Shown: positions 34,330 to 42,495 of the stretch, one piece after another | Layout of the letters: each line of letters begins with the position of its first letter | Numbering within the stretch: position 1 is the stretch's first letter | Source of the DNA: Aureibaculum sp. 2308TA14-22 | Lineage (GTDB): Bacteria > Bacteroidota > Bacteroidia > Flavobacteriales > Flavobacteriaceae | DNA: 64,000 nucleotides | Direction of reading: 5' to 3' | Assembly (NCBI RefSeq): GCF_040538665.1 | Contig: NZ_JBEWXT010000001.1 | Location: 496,001 to 560,000, forward strand | Position numbers and translations under genes: made by a program | The notes under the pieces: model-generated | Seen by the model: only the letters and a program-made list of their open reading frames with translations | Databases searched by the model: none | What the model was told of the DNA's origin: nothing

Positions 34330-37300
34330 TTAATTATGCCCCACCACACACCCACACCCTGGTTGTGAAAAACTTTGAGCCGCTTCGTGCCATGGGAAAG
34401 CTTGGTTATAGTTGTTGTTTTCCCAATAGAATTTAGTTCTGTTTTTAATAGTATTACCAATTTCATTCATGGTTTCGGTATCGTATAACCTTCCATTTAC
34501 CATAGTATATTTTACACTATTGGTGTTCTGAATATCCTCTAACGGATTTTTATCTAACACAATTAAATCAGCCAATTTACCTACTTTTAAAGAACCGATG
34601 TCGTTCCCCAATCCTATATATTCTGCTCCATTTATTGTCGCCGCTTGTAGAGCTTCATGATTGGTCATTCCACCTTGTTGTAGCATCCACAATTCCCAAT
34701 GGGCACCTAAACCTTGTAATTGACCATGAGCTCCTAAATTCACTTTAACTCCGGCATCCGTCAAAGCTTTACAGGTTTTGGAAGTCAAGATGTGTCCATT
34801 GTCATATTCTTCCATAGGTACCATGGTTCTGTGTCTAGATCTGGCATCAACAATACTTCTTGGGGTATATTTTAACAGTTTTTCATTTTCCCAAACATTA
34901 GTAGTCTGATACCAATAATATTCGCCGCTCATTCCTGCATAATTTACAATAAGTGTTGGCGTATAGCCCGTTTTGCTATTGCTCCATAAAGTAACTACAT
35001 CTTTGTAAACTGGAGCGATGGGAATATTATGTTCAATGCCCGTATGCCCATCCATAATCATAGTCATATTATGGTAGAATGTTGAGCCACCTTCAGGGAC
35101 AACAAAAATACCTTCCTCACGAGCAGCTTGTAAAATTTGCTGTCGTTGTTCTCTTCTAGGTTGATTATAACTTTTCACCGATGTTGCACCAAATGCTTTC
35201 GTCCTTCTTATCGAGGATCTTGCATCTTCTAAATTGTTAACTACAGCTTTAAAATCGCCATCTGCTCCATACAGAATAAAACCAGTAGAGTATAGGCGAG
35301 GACCGACCATTTCACCACTTTTAATCATTTCGGCCAAAGTAAAAACAGTTTCGGTATTGGCAGAAGGATCATGTGCCGTAGTAACACCAAAGGCTAAATT
35401 TGCATAAAATTGCCAGTGTTTTTGATTGTTGAGACCATATCTAAATCCACCAATATGTGCATGAGCATCCACAATACCTGGCATAATAGTTTTACCAGAA
35501 ACATCATAAACTCTGGTATTTGAATCAAGCTCTATATCAGCAGTTTTACCTAGAGCGGTAATTTTATTTTCTTGAATAACTATAGTTCCACTTTCAATAA
35601 CTTCATTGCCTTCCATAGTAATAATTCTAGCATTGGTAAAAGCAATTTTTCCTTTTGGTTTGTCCATTTTTGAAACCAAATTAATACTCATACCTTTCTC
35701 TTTAGGAGGAGCAATACTATCTGGAGCATTTTCTAAGAATTTGAATCGTTCATTAATTTTATTGCTAAAGTACTCTTCTCCCATGGTAAAATGTATGGTT
35801 TTGCTATCTTCAGACCAATGTAAATTTGTGCCTGCATCTTTAGAAATTTGAGATACAGGAACCACTTTGGTTTTATTATCTAAGTCAAGTGTTTTACCAG
35901 TGATAGGCATAGGTGCTAAATACACTTTGTGTAGGTTGCTAAACGCTAACCACTTATTGTCAGGACTTGGCACTAATCTATTTGCATATTTTGAGGTAAT
36001 TAGTGTTTTTTCATGTTGTCCGTTTAAATCAACACTTTTTAAAGATTTGGTTAAATTGCCAAAGTAGGTACCTCCAGTTTGATACAATATTTTTTTATCA
36101 TTGGCTGAGAATTGCGGATATTCACCACCAACTTTTAACCATTTAGTATTTGAACCGTCTTTATTAGTAACATAAAGACCTGACTTTTTTGAAAACGTTC
36201 TGCCTTGTTCATTATTTCCTCCTTCTTTTACATAAACAATTTTACGACCATCATTACTAAACGAAGGCATTCTGTAAATGCCTTTTTGGTTGGTTATTTT
36301 AGTAGATTTCCCTCCTTTAGTTGGTATGATATGAATTGCTCCTAAATTTTCGTCATTCCAAGTTACATACACAATTTCTTTTCCATTGGTTGAAAATTGT
36401 GGTTCAGCTTCTAAGTCAGAACCTTTTGTTAATCTTTTTGGTTTGCCATTTGGTAATTTTTTAGTGTAGATATGTCCCAAAGCATTAAAAGCTATCATTT
36501 TTCCATCAGGTGAAGTAACCGCATTTCTAATTGCTTTAGCCGTAAAGTTTTCTGTAAAAGCAGGATATTCAAATTCCACCGTTTCAGCAATTTTTATATT
36601 AGCCTCTGCTTCGAAAGGAATATTAGTAACCGCTAATGTTTCAATATTTAGCTTATTAATTTTTCCGCCCGACCAAAACACTAATTCTTTATTATTGGGC
36701 ATCCAGCTGAAACGTGTATAAACACCAAAAACAGCCCAAGCTTCCTGTTGGTCTTTGTTTAATTTATCATAAACAGGATATTCTTCACCAGTTTCTAAGT
36801 TATGAATGTAGAGCACTGATTTTGTTCGTACACGCTTTACAAAAGCTAGCTTCTTCCCGTCAGGAGAAATTTGAGGTCGAGCTGCTCCACCTGGCCCACC
36901 AGTAATAGTTTGGTTGCTGCCATCTTCAAAGCTATATCTTTTTATGACATAAATTTGGCTGTTTGGATCTTTGTTATATTGAAAAAAACCACCGGGATAA
37001 ACATCTTCACTGTAATATAAATGCTTTCCGTCAGGTGAAATAGTAGGTTCATTTACATCTTGCTGGTCGTTTTTTCGTTTGGTCAATTGTGTTCCAGAAC
37101 CTCCCGTTTTATGATACATCCATAGTTCCCCAGCTCCTAAAGAACGACCAGATGTAAAATGTTTTCTGGCCACAATATAATTTCCGTCGGGCATCCAAAT
37201 AGCATTGTTTAATAATCTAAAACTTTCTTTAGTAATCTGCTTTGCTTCAGAACCATCAGTGTTCATTGTCCAAATATTATCACCACCTCCTGCATCACTT

Positions 37301-37617
37301 GTAAAAAGTATTTTCTTTCCGTCTGGACTAAATTGCGGTTGAATTTCAAAAGGTAGTCCTTCCCTTAAAAGTGTAGCTTTTCCACCAGAAATTGGCATTT
37401 TATAAATATCTCCCAATAGATCAAAAACAATGGTTTTGCCATCGGGACTTATATCTAAATTCATCCAAGTACCCTCATCGGTAGTGAGTTTTACTTCTTT
37501 AAAATTCCAATCGCCTTCAGGGTTTGAAACGTCCCATTTTTTAGATTTTTTGTCTTGGGCGATTAGGTTCAGTGAAATTAAAATACAAAGAATAAGGGAT
37601 AGGTTAATTTTAGACAT
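34330..37617 (-). CDS. Exported PD40 beta-propeller/amidohydrolase fusion
   Basis: A 1095-residue protein with a signal peptide (INLSLILCILISLNLIAQ). Residues about 40-640 contain many WD40-like PD40/TolB repeats of the form SPDGKxIxF (ISPDGKTIVFDLLGDIY, FSPDGKKILFTSDAGG, ISPDGKKLAFVKRV). Residues about 660-1070 are an amidohydrolase: GKTIMPGIVDAHAHIGG with metal His719 and His721, later GIEHNIPIAP, NLGAHGQLQGLGAH and LKVGKLADLIVLDKNPLED. It resembles periplasmic amidohydrolase-propeller fusions of Bacteroidota, possibly acting on peptides or cyclic amides. It ends QPGCGCVVGHN, an unusual Cys-rich tail. The substrate is unknown. Confidence 0.88.
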   Translation of the reverse strand: MSKINLSLILCILISLNLIAQDKKSKKWDVSNPEGDWNFKEVKLTTDEGTWMNLDISPDGKTIVFDLLGDIYKMPISGGKATLLREGLPFEIQPQFSPDGKKILFTSDAGGGDNIWTMNTDGSEAKQITKESFRLLNNAIWMPDGNYIVARKHFTSGRSLGAGELWMYHKTGGSGTQLTKRKNDQQDVNEPTISPDGKHLYYSEDVYPGGFFQYNKDPNSQIYVIKRYSFEDGSNQTITGGPGGAARPQISPDGKKLAFVKRVRTKSVLYIHNLETGEEYPVYDKLNKDQQEAWAVFGVYTRFSWMPNNKELVFWSGGKINKLNIETLAVTNIPFEAEANIKIAETVEFEYPAFTENFTAKAIRNAVTSPDGKMIAFNALGHIYTKKLPNGKPKRLTKGSDLEAEPQFSTNGKEIVYVTWNDENLGAIHIIPTKGGKSTKITNQKGIYRMPSFSNDGRKIVYVKEGGNNEQGRTFSKKSGLYVTNKDGSNTKWLKVGGEYPQFSANDKKILYQTGGTYFGNLTKSLKSVDLNGQHEKTLITSKYANRLVPSPDNKWLAFSNLHKVYLAPMPITGKTLDLDNKTKVVPVSQISKDAGTNLHWSEDSKTIHFTMGEEYFSNKINERFKFLENAPDSIAPPKEKGMSINLVSKMDKPKGKIAFTNARIITMEGNEVIESGTIVIQENKITALGKTADIELDSNTRVYDVSGKTIMPGIVDAHAHIGGFRYGLNNQKHWQFYANLAFGVTTAHDPSANTETVFTLAEMIKSGEMVGPRLYSTGFILYGADGDFKAVVNNLEDARSSIRRTKAFGATSVKSYNQPRREQRQQILQAAREEGIFVVPEGGSTFYHNMTMIMDGHTGIEHNIPIAPVYKDVVTLWSNSKTGYTPTLIVNYAGMSGEYYWYQTTNVWENEKLLKYTPRSIVDARSRHRTMVPMEEYDNGHILTSKTCKALTDAGVKVNLGAHGQLQGLGAHWELWMLQQGGMTNHEALQAATINGAEYIGLGNDIGSLKVGKLADLIVLDKNPLEDIQNTNSVKYTMVNGRLYDTETMNEIGNTIKNRTKFYWENNNYNQAFPWHEAAQSFSQPGCGCVVGHN

Positions 37618-37745
37618 TTTGGAAAGTTTAAATTAGAAATGCTAATATAATTATAATCCACAGATTAAAAAACAATAGTACTGAAAGGCTTGTTTTGGGT
37701 AAAATTATTACTTTTGATAAAACGCAACAATCAAAACTTTATATT

Positions 37746-38204
37746 ATGGATTTCCCTAATATTTTCACCAAAGAAATTTCGAACCAAGTTATAGGCCGAA
37801 TTAATAATCTAACACCAGAAACAAAAGGACAATGGGGAACCATGAATGTGGGTCAAATGTTAGCCCATTGCAGTGTAGCTTATGAATTGCATTATGATAA
37901 TAAACACCCTAAACCTAATGCTTTCACAAAGTTTATGATTAAACTGTTTGCAAAGAAAATAGTAACGGGTCCTGCACCATATAAACGAAACTCCAGAACG
38001 GCCCCCATGTTTGTGATGAAAGAGGATAAAGATTTTGAAAAAGAAAAAAAGCGATTGGTTGATTACATTCAAAAAACTCAGGAATTGGGCGAAGCTCATT
38101 TTGATGGGAAAGAGAACCTTTCTTTTGGAAAATTAACTAAAAACGAATGGAATAATTTGTTTTATAAACATTTAGATCATCATTTGAATCAATTTGGGGT
38201 TTAG
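37746..38204 (+). CDS. DUF1569 (DinB-like) protein
   Basis: A 152-residue soluble protein of the DUF1569/DinB-like type: NQVIGRINNLTPETKGQWGTM, then MNVGQMLAHCSVAYEL with the first metal-type His, a long basic middle (FMIKLFAKKIVTGPAPYKRNS) and the C-terminal LTKNEWNNLFYKHLDHHLNQFG with a His cluster. I start at ATG 37746 (MDFPNIFTKE); an upstream TTG at 37695 would add an unconserved 17-residue leader. Function unknown; the fold may bind a divalent metal. It converges on the pyridoxamine oxidase-like gene. Confidence 0.75.
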   Translation: MDFPNIFTKEISNQVIGRINNLTPETKGQWGTMNVGQMLAHCSVAYELHYDNKHPKPNAFTKFMIKLFAKKIVTGPAPYKRNSRTAPMFVMKEDKDFEKEKKRLVDYIQKTQELGEAHFDGKENLSFGKLTKNEWNNLFYKHLDHHLNQFGV

Positions 38205-38211
38205 AAATCGT

Positions 38212-38697
38212 TTACAAATAGGAGGTCATTTTGCCAATATTCACTTTTTCTGCTTTGGTAAAACAAATTTCTCGTACATATTCCATATCTCCCCAAAGGT
38301 ATTTATTGCCTTTTAGACTATTGGTGGTTTTCATTCTACGTTTTAGTCTGCTGATTTCAATTTCGGTAGCTTTTCTTCTATGACCCAGTTCGCCGTATAG
38401 TTTTAGTGCGGGATACTTGTCAAATTTTACTTTAAACAAAGATTTCAGCCAAAACCACTTATTACTATTTACCCCTAAAACACATATATTATTATTGGAG
38501 TTTATGTTTTTAGGAAGTTTAGTTGGATATTTTTCAAAATAAAATCCAGTTTGATCTCCATTTAAAAAGAATGTACCAATTGGTGTTACTGTTGGATTAT
38601 TTTCGGCATCAACAGAGGCAATGGATACGTGTAAATTTGAACGAAAACTCTTGTTGAAATGTGTTCTTATTGTTGACCAATTTTTTATAATATCCAT
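38212..38697 (-). CDS. Pyridoxamine 5'-phosphate oxidase-like FMN-binding protein
   Basis: A 161-residue split-barrel protein: HVSIASVDAENNPTVTPIGTFFL at the start (residues about 23-45), then GFYFEKYPTKLPKNINSNNN and ICVLGVNSNKWFWLKSLF, typical of PPOX-type FMN-binding proteins. The C-terminal WGDMEYVREICFTKAEKVNIG is also familiar in the group. It is too short and lacks the PLP-binding pattern of true PdxH. Probably a flavin- or F420-type reductase of unknown substrate. Confidence 0.75.
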   Translation of the reverse strand: MDIIKNWSTIRTHFNKSFRSNLHVSIASVDAENNPTVTPIGTFFLNGDQTGFYFEKYPTKLPKNINSNNNICVLGVNSNKWFWLKSLFKVKFDKYPALKLYGELGHRRKATEIEISRLKRRMKTTNSLKGNKYLWGDMEYVREICFTKAEKVNIGKMTSYL

Positions 38698-38727
38698 AGA
38701 AATAAATTTAATACAGTAATTTGTCAG

Positions 38728-38793
38728 GTCGAGCGGAGTCGAAACCTAATGGATGCAAGTATAATTTAATAACCTCTCGACTCCGCTCGAGCT
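38728..38793. repeat. REP-like inverted repeat, copy 2
   Basis: gtcgagcggagtcgaaacc (38728-38746) and ctctcgactccgctcgagc (38775-38793) form an inverted pair around 28 bases. The unit TCGAGCGGAGTCGA is shared with copy 1 at 34182. Confidence 0.75.
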
Positions 38794-38832
38794 AACATTT
38801 AGATCAGTTAAGAATATTATACATCTACATTA

Positions 38833-38885
38833 AAAAACCGTTTTCACTACCCAAAATAGATGTGGTATTTAGAAAACGGCTTTAA
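38833..38885. terminator. Hairpin downstream of the small membrane protein gene
   Basis: aaaccgttttc (38835-38845) pairs with gaaaacggcttt (38872-38883) with one bulge. A competing ACATCTA / TAGATGT pairing overlaps it. On the minus strand it ends in a T-rich run, suitable for terminating the gene at 38949-39350. Confidence 0.5.
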
Positions 38886-38948
38886 TCCACTAAACTTAAA
38901 AATTATTTGAGTGTACTATTTTTAAACAATATTATTAATGGTTGTCGA

Positions 38949-39350
38949 TTAATTTCCTAACAGTAATAATACCCCAATTAACAATAAAACTATCCATCCT
39001 GGATGTTTGCCTTTAGTGCCCATTAACACCAATAATGCACCTACAAACATGGTATAAATGGATGATTGGATTAAAAAATTGACTATTCCAGAGTTTGGTT
39101 TAACTAATCCAAACGAAATTTTTATATATACTGCTCCAAGACACCAACCAAAAACAGAGGTTAAGTGCCATGTTGCCCAAATTATTCTTAGATGCCGTTC
39201 TTTTATATCTTCTACCGTCATTGACGGAACTAAGTTCCCTTTTTTTCTGAATTTATGGAAAATTAAATATTCACCCAAAAATGAGTGAATCAATCCCAAA
39301 AGGATTGCTAAGATTCCAGCAACGAGAAAATAAGGATTTATCATTCCCAA
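38949..39350 (-). CDS. Hypothetical four-helix membrane protein
   Basis: A 133-residue integral membrane protein with four hydrophobic segments (YFLVAGILAILLGLIHSFLG, IIWATWHLTSVFGWCLGAVY, IQSSIYTMFVGALLVLMG, IVLLLIGVLLLLGN). The N-terminal G-x-x-H-S-x-x-G-E-Y and the central HLRIIWATWHL with His residues are the distinctive parts. I know no function. It stands alone, about 100 bases after the acyl-CoA dehydrogenase stop on the same strand, so it is not obviously part of the beta-oxidation operon. Confidence 0.65.
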   Translation of the reverse strand: MGMINPYFLVAGILAILLGLIHSFLGEYLIFHKFRKKGNLVPSMTVEDIKERHLRIIWATWHLTSVFGWCLGAVYIKISFGLVKPNSGIVNFLIQSSIYTMFVGALLVLMGTKGKHPGWIVLLLIGVLLLLGN

Positions 39351-39450
39351 TTGAGATTAGATTTTATGTTTACTAAATTTGTTTTCAAAAAACATCATCC
39401 GTATAAATGTAATTTATAAAATCAAGATTGATAATTAAACATAACAAACC

Positions 39451-41259
39451 CTAAAAACAATACTTGTTTTTCTCTGTTACTTTGTCCGCAATAATGTTTC
39501 GCAATTCGATAATATTAGGCATGTTGACATACTTGATATAACGTTTTAATCCCATTAACATCATACGTTGTTCATCACCTTCGGTAAAGGAAATTATGGA
39601 ATGCTTTCCAGCTGTTTCAATAACATCAATGGCATGGAACAAATTCAGTTTTGCCATTGCAATTTGTTCTTTTACTTTGGCTTCTCCGTCTTTTTTCGCC
39701 ATTTTTTCTGCACGTAAAATAGCAGATTCTGCCAGATAAATTTGAATTAAAATGTCTGATGATGCTAACATTAGTTGTTGATGCTTTTCAATTTTTTCAC
39801 CATACTTTTGTAAAGCAGCACCCGCAACCATTAAAAATAACTTTTTAAGGTTAACAATTATTTGTTTTTCTTCTGCAAATAGAACTGAAGCATCAGGTGA
39901 ATCAAAAGAAGGGATTCCTGTTAATTCATTAGCAACAGCTGTTGCTGGAGTTAATAAATCTACATGACCTTTCATTGCTTTTTTAATCAACATACCTATG
40001 GATAACATTCTGTTGATTTCATTTGTGCCTTCATAAATTCTAGAAATACGAGCATCACGCCAAGCCGATTCCATTGGTGTTTCTTCAGAAAAGCCCATGC
40101 CGCCAAAAATCTGAATACCCTCATCCGTACATTTTTGGATATGTTCAGAAACGGCAACTTTTAAAATTGAACATTCGATGGCATACTCTTCAACAGATTT
40201 TAACTCAGCTTCTTGATGTGTGTCTTTACCGTTATTTCTTCTAAGTTCAATTCTATCTTCAATGTTTTTAGCGGCTCTATAACACGCAGCTTCACCTACC
40301 CAACAATTGGTTGCCATTTCCGCAATTTTTTGACGGATAGCTCCAAATTTAGCAATTGGTGTTTTAAATTGAATACGTTCGTTTGCATATTTAATGGATT
40401 CAGTAACGGTTCTTCGTTGTGCATCTAAACAAGCTACCGCTAATTTTATACGACCAACGTTTAAAGCGTTCATTGCAATTTTAAATCCGTTACCACGAGT
40501 TGATAACATATTCTCTACGGGAACTTTAGTTTCATTATAAAATACCTGACGTGTGGAAGAAGCTCTAATTCCCAACTTATGTTCTTCTTCACCCATTGTA
40601 ATACCGTTAGGATTATCTTTATCATATTCAACAATAAATCCTGTAATGTTTTTATCATCTTCAATTCTGGCAAAAACAATCATCAGTTTACAGAATCCTG
40701 CATTTGAAATCCACATTTTCTGTCCTGTGATACTGTAATATTTACCGTCATCAGATAACACTGCTTTTGTTTTTCCAGAATTGGCATCACTACCCGCACT
40801 TGGTTCAGTCAAACAATAGGATCCAAACCATTCTCCAGACGCTAATTTCGGAACATATTTTTTCTTTTGTTCTTCAGTTCCATATAGCGTAATTGGCATG
40901 GTGCCAATACCAGTATGAGCACCAAAGGCAGTACTAAAAGAACCTGTAGCTCCTGAAATATAATCACAAACTAACATAGTAGAAACAAAGCCCATACCCA
41001 TGCCTTCATATTCTTCAGGAACAGAAACACTTAAAAAGCCTAAGTCGCCTGCTTTACGCATACACTCTTCTGTTAAAGCATAATCTTTATTTTCAAAATT
41101 TGGTTTATTAGGCCAAAGTTCACGGTCAACAAATTCGGTAACCGATTCTTTCATCATTTGCTGCTCTTCATTAAAATCTTCTGGAGTGAATATTTCATCG
41201 CTACTTATTTCCCTTACAAGGAATTGACCACCTCTTAGTAAATTATTTTCAGTACTCAT
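39451..41259 (-). CDS. Acyl-CoA dehydrogenase
   Basis: A 602-residue FAD-dependent acyl-CoA dehydrogenase with the extended C-terminus of the 600-residue bacterial type. Visible are YCLTEPSAGSDANSG and KMWISNAGF of the middle domain, LNVGRIKLAVACLDAQRR, QIFGGMGFSEETPMESAWRDARI and YEGTNEINRML in the C-terminal helical domain. It catalyses the first step of fatty acid beta-oxidation. It is the last gene of the MarR/FadB-like/thiolase operon, 46 bases after the thiolase stop. Confidence 0.93.
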   Translation of the reverse strand: MSTENNLLRGGQFLVREISSDEIFTPEDFNEEQQMMKESVTEFVDRELWPNKPNFENKDYALTEECMRKAGDLGFLSVSVPEEYEGMGMGFVSTMLVCDYISGATGSFSTAFGAHTGIGTMPITLYGTEEQKKKYVPKLASGEWFGSYCLTEPSAGSDANSGKTKAVLSDDGKYYSITGQKMWISNAGFCKLMIVFARIEDDKNITGFIVEYDKDNPNGITMGEEEHKLGIRASSTRQVFYNETKVPVENMLSTRGNGFKIAMNALNVGRIKLAVACLDAQRRTVTESIKYANERIQFKTPIAKFGAIRQKIAEMATNCWVGEAACYRAAKNIEDRIELRRNNGKDTHQEAELKSVEEYAIECSILKVAVSEHIQKCTDEGIQIFGGMGFSEETPMESAWRDARISRIYEGTNEINRMLSIGMLIKKAMKGHVDLLTPATAVANELTGIPSFDSPDASVLFAEEKQIIVNLKKLFLMVAGAALQKYGEKIEKHQQLMLASSDILIQIYLAESAILRAEKMAKKDGEAKVKEQIAMAKLNLFHAIDVIETAGKHSIISFTEGDEQRMMLMGLKRYIKYVNMPNIIELRNIIADKVTEKNKYCF

Positions 41260-41305
41260 TTTATTATTTTCTAAGTTATTTTAATCTTTTATTTCTAATA
41301 TAATT

Positions 41306-42490
41306 CTAATTCAAAAATTCAAAAATTCCAGCCGCACCTTGTCCCGTACCTACGCACATCGTAACCATACCATATTTATTTTTACGTCTTCTCATTTCAT
41401 TGAACAGTTGAACGGATAATTTTGCCCCGGTACAACCTAAAGGATGCCCTAAAGAAATGGCTCCACCATTTACATTAACAATATCTTTGTTCAATCCTAA
41501 TTCTCGTATTACAGCTAATGATTGTGAGGCAAATGCTTCATTCAATTCAATTAAATCAATATCATTTTGCTTTAATCCAGCTTGTTCAATAGCTTTTGGA
41601 ATAGCCTTTACTGGACCAATACCCATAATTTTAGGATCAACACCCGCCGCAGCAAAAGAAACCATTCTGGCAACAGGTTCAAGATTCAATTCTTTAACCA
41701 TATCTTCATCCATTATCAAGACAAAAGCAGCACCGTCACTCATTTGTGAAGAATTACCAGCAGTTACACTTCCACCTTGTGCAAAAACGGGACGTAGTTT
41801 TGCAAGTGCATCAATTGAAGTTCCTCTTCGAGGACCTTGATCTTTAGCTACTGTATATTTTTTTGATTGTTTTTTACCGTCTTCACCAACAAAAACTTCT
41901 TCAATTTCAATAGGAACGATATCATCTTTAAATGTGTCATTGCCCTGAGCTCTTAATGATTTTTCGTGAGAGTTAAATGCAAACTCATCTTGATCTTCAC
42001 GCGATACGTTGAATTGGTGAGCAACAGCTTCTGCTGTTAAACCCATTCCCCAATAATAATCTTCATTACCATTTTTGGCTTCTTTATAATTTGGTGTAGG
42101 TCTATAACCTCCCATAGGGATATAACTCATACTTTCTACACCGCCAGCGATAACACAATTAGCCATTCCTGACTGGATTTTAGCAACACCAATGCTAATG
42201 GTCTCTAATCCCGAAGCACAATATCTGTTGACTGTTACACCAGGCACATCTTCAATTTTTAATCCCATTAAAGAAATTAAACGTCCAATATTTAAGCCTT
42301 GTTCTGCTTCGGGCATTGCGTTACCCACAATAACATCATCAATTCTCGTTTTATCAAGACTTGGCACCTCTTTCAAAAGATGTTCGATAGTTTCTGCAGC
42401 CAATTCATCAGGTCTTTTAAATCTAAATACACCTCTTGGTGCTTTGCCAACTGCCGTTCTGTATCCTTTTACTATATATGCTGTTTTCAT
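41306..42490 (-). CDS. fadA: Acetyl-CoA C-acyltransferase (thiolase)
   Basis: A 394-residue thiolase, the last step of beta-oxidation. The nucleophilic Cys91 is in NRYCASGLE, the NEAF motif in ELNEAFASQ, GHPLGCTGAK near 350 and the second catalytic Cys in MCVGTGQGAAG. It starts 5 bases after the stop of the FadB-like gene and is therefore a co-transcribed partner, as in the classic FadA-FadB complex. Confidence 0.94.
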   Translation of the reverse strand: MKTAYIVKGYRTAVGKAPRGVFRFKRPDELAAETIEHLLKEVPSLDKTRIDDVIVGNAMPEAEQGLNIGRLISLMGLKIEDVPGVTVNRYCASGLETISIGVAKIQSGMANCVIAGGVESMSYIPMGGYRPTPNYKEAKNGNEDYYWGMGLTAEAVAHQFNVSREDQDEFAFNSHEKSLRAQGNDTFKDDIVPIEIEEVFVGEDGKKQSKKYTVAKDQGPRRGTSIDALAKLRPVFAQGGSVTAGNSSQMSDGAAFVLIMDEDMVKELNLEPVARMVSFAAAGVDPKIMGIGPVKAIPKAIEQAGLKQNDIDLIELNEAFASQSLAVIRELGLNKDIVNVNGGAISLGHPLGCTGAKLSVQLFNEMRRRKNKYGMVTMCVGTGQGAAGIFEFLN

Positions 42491-42495
42491 TTTTT

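Noticed and set aside
34281-34466. Short minus-strand frame over the GC hairpin
   Set aside because: It overlaps the end of the PD40-amidohydrolase gene in another frame and the terminator hairpin.
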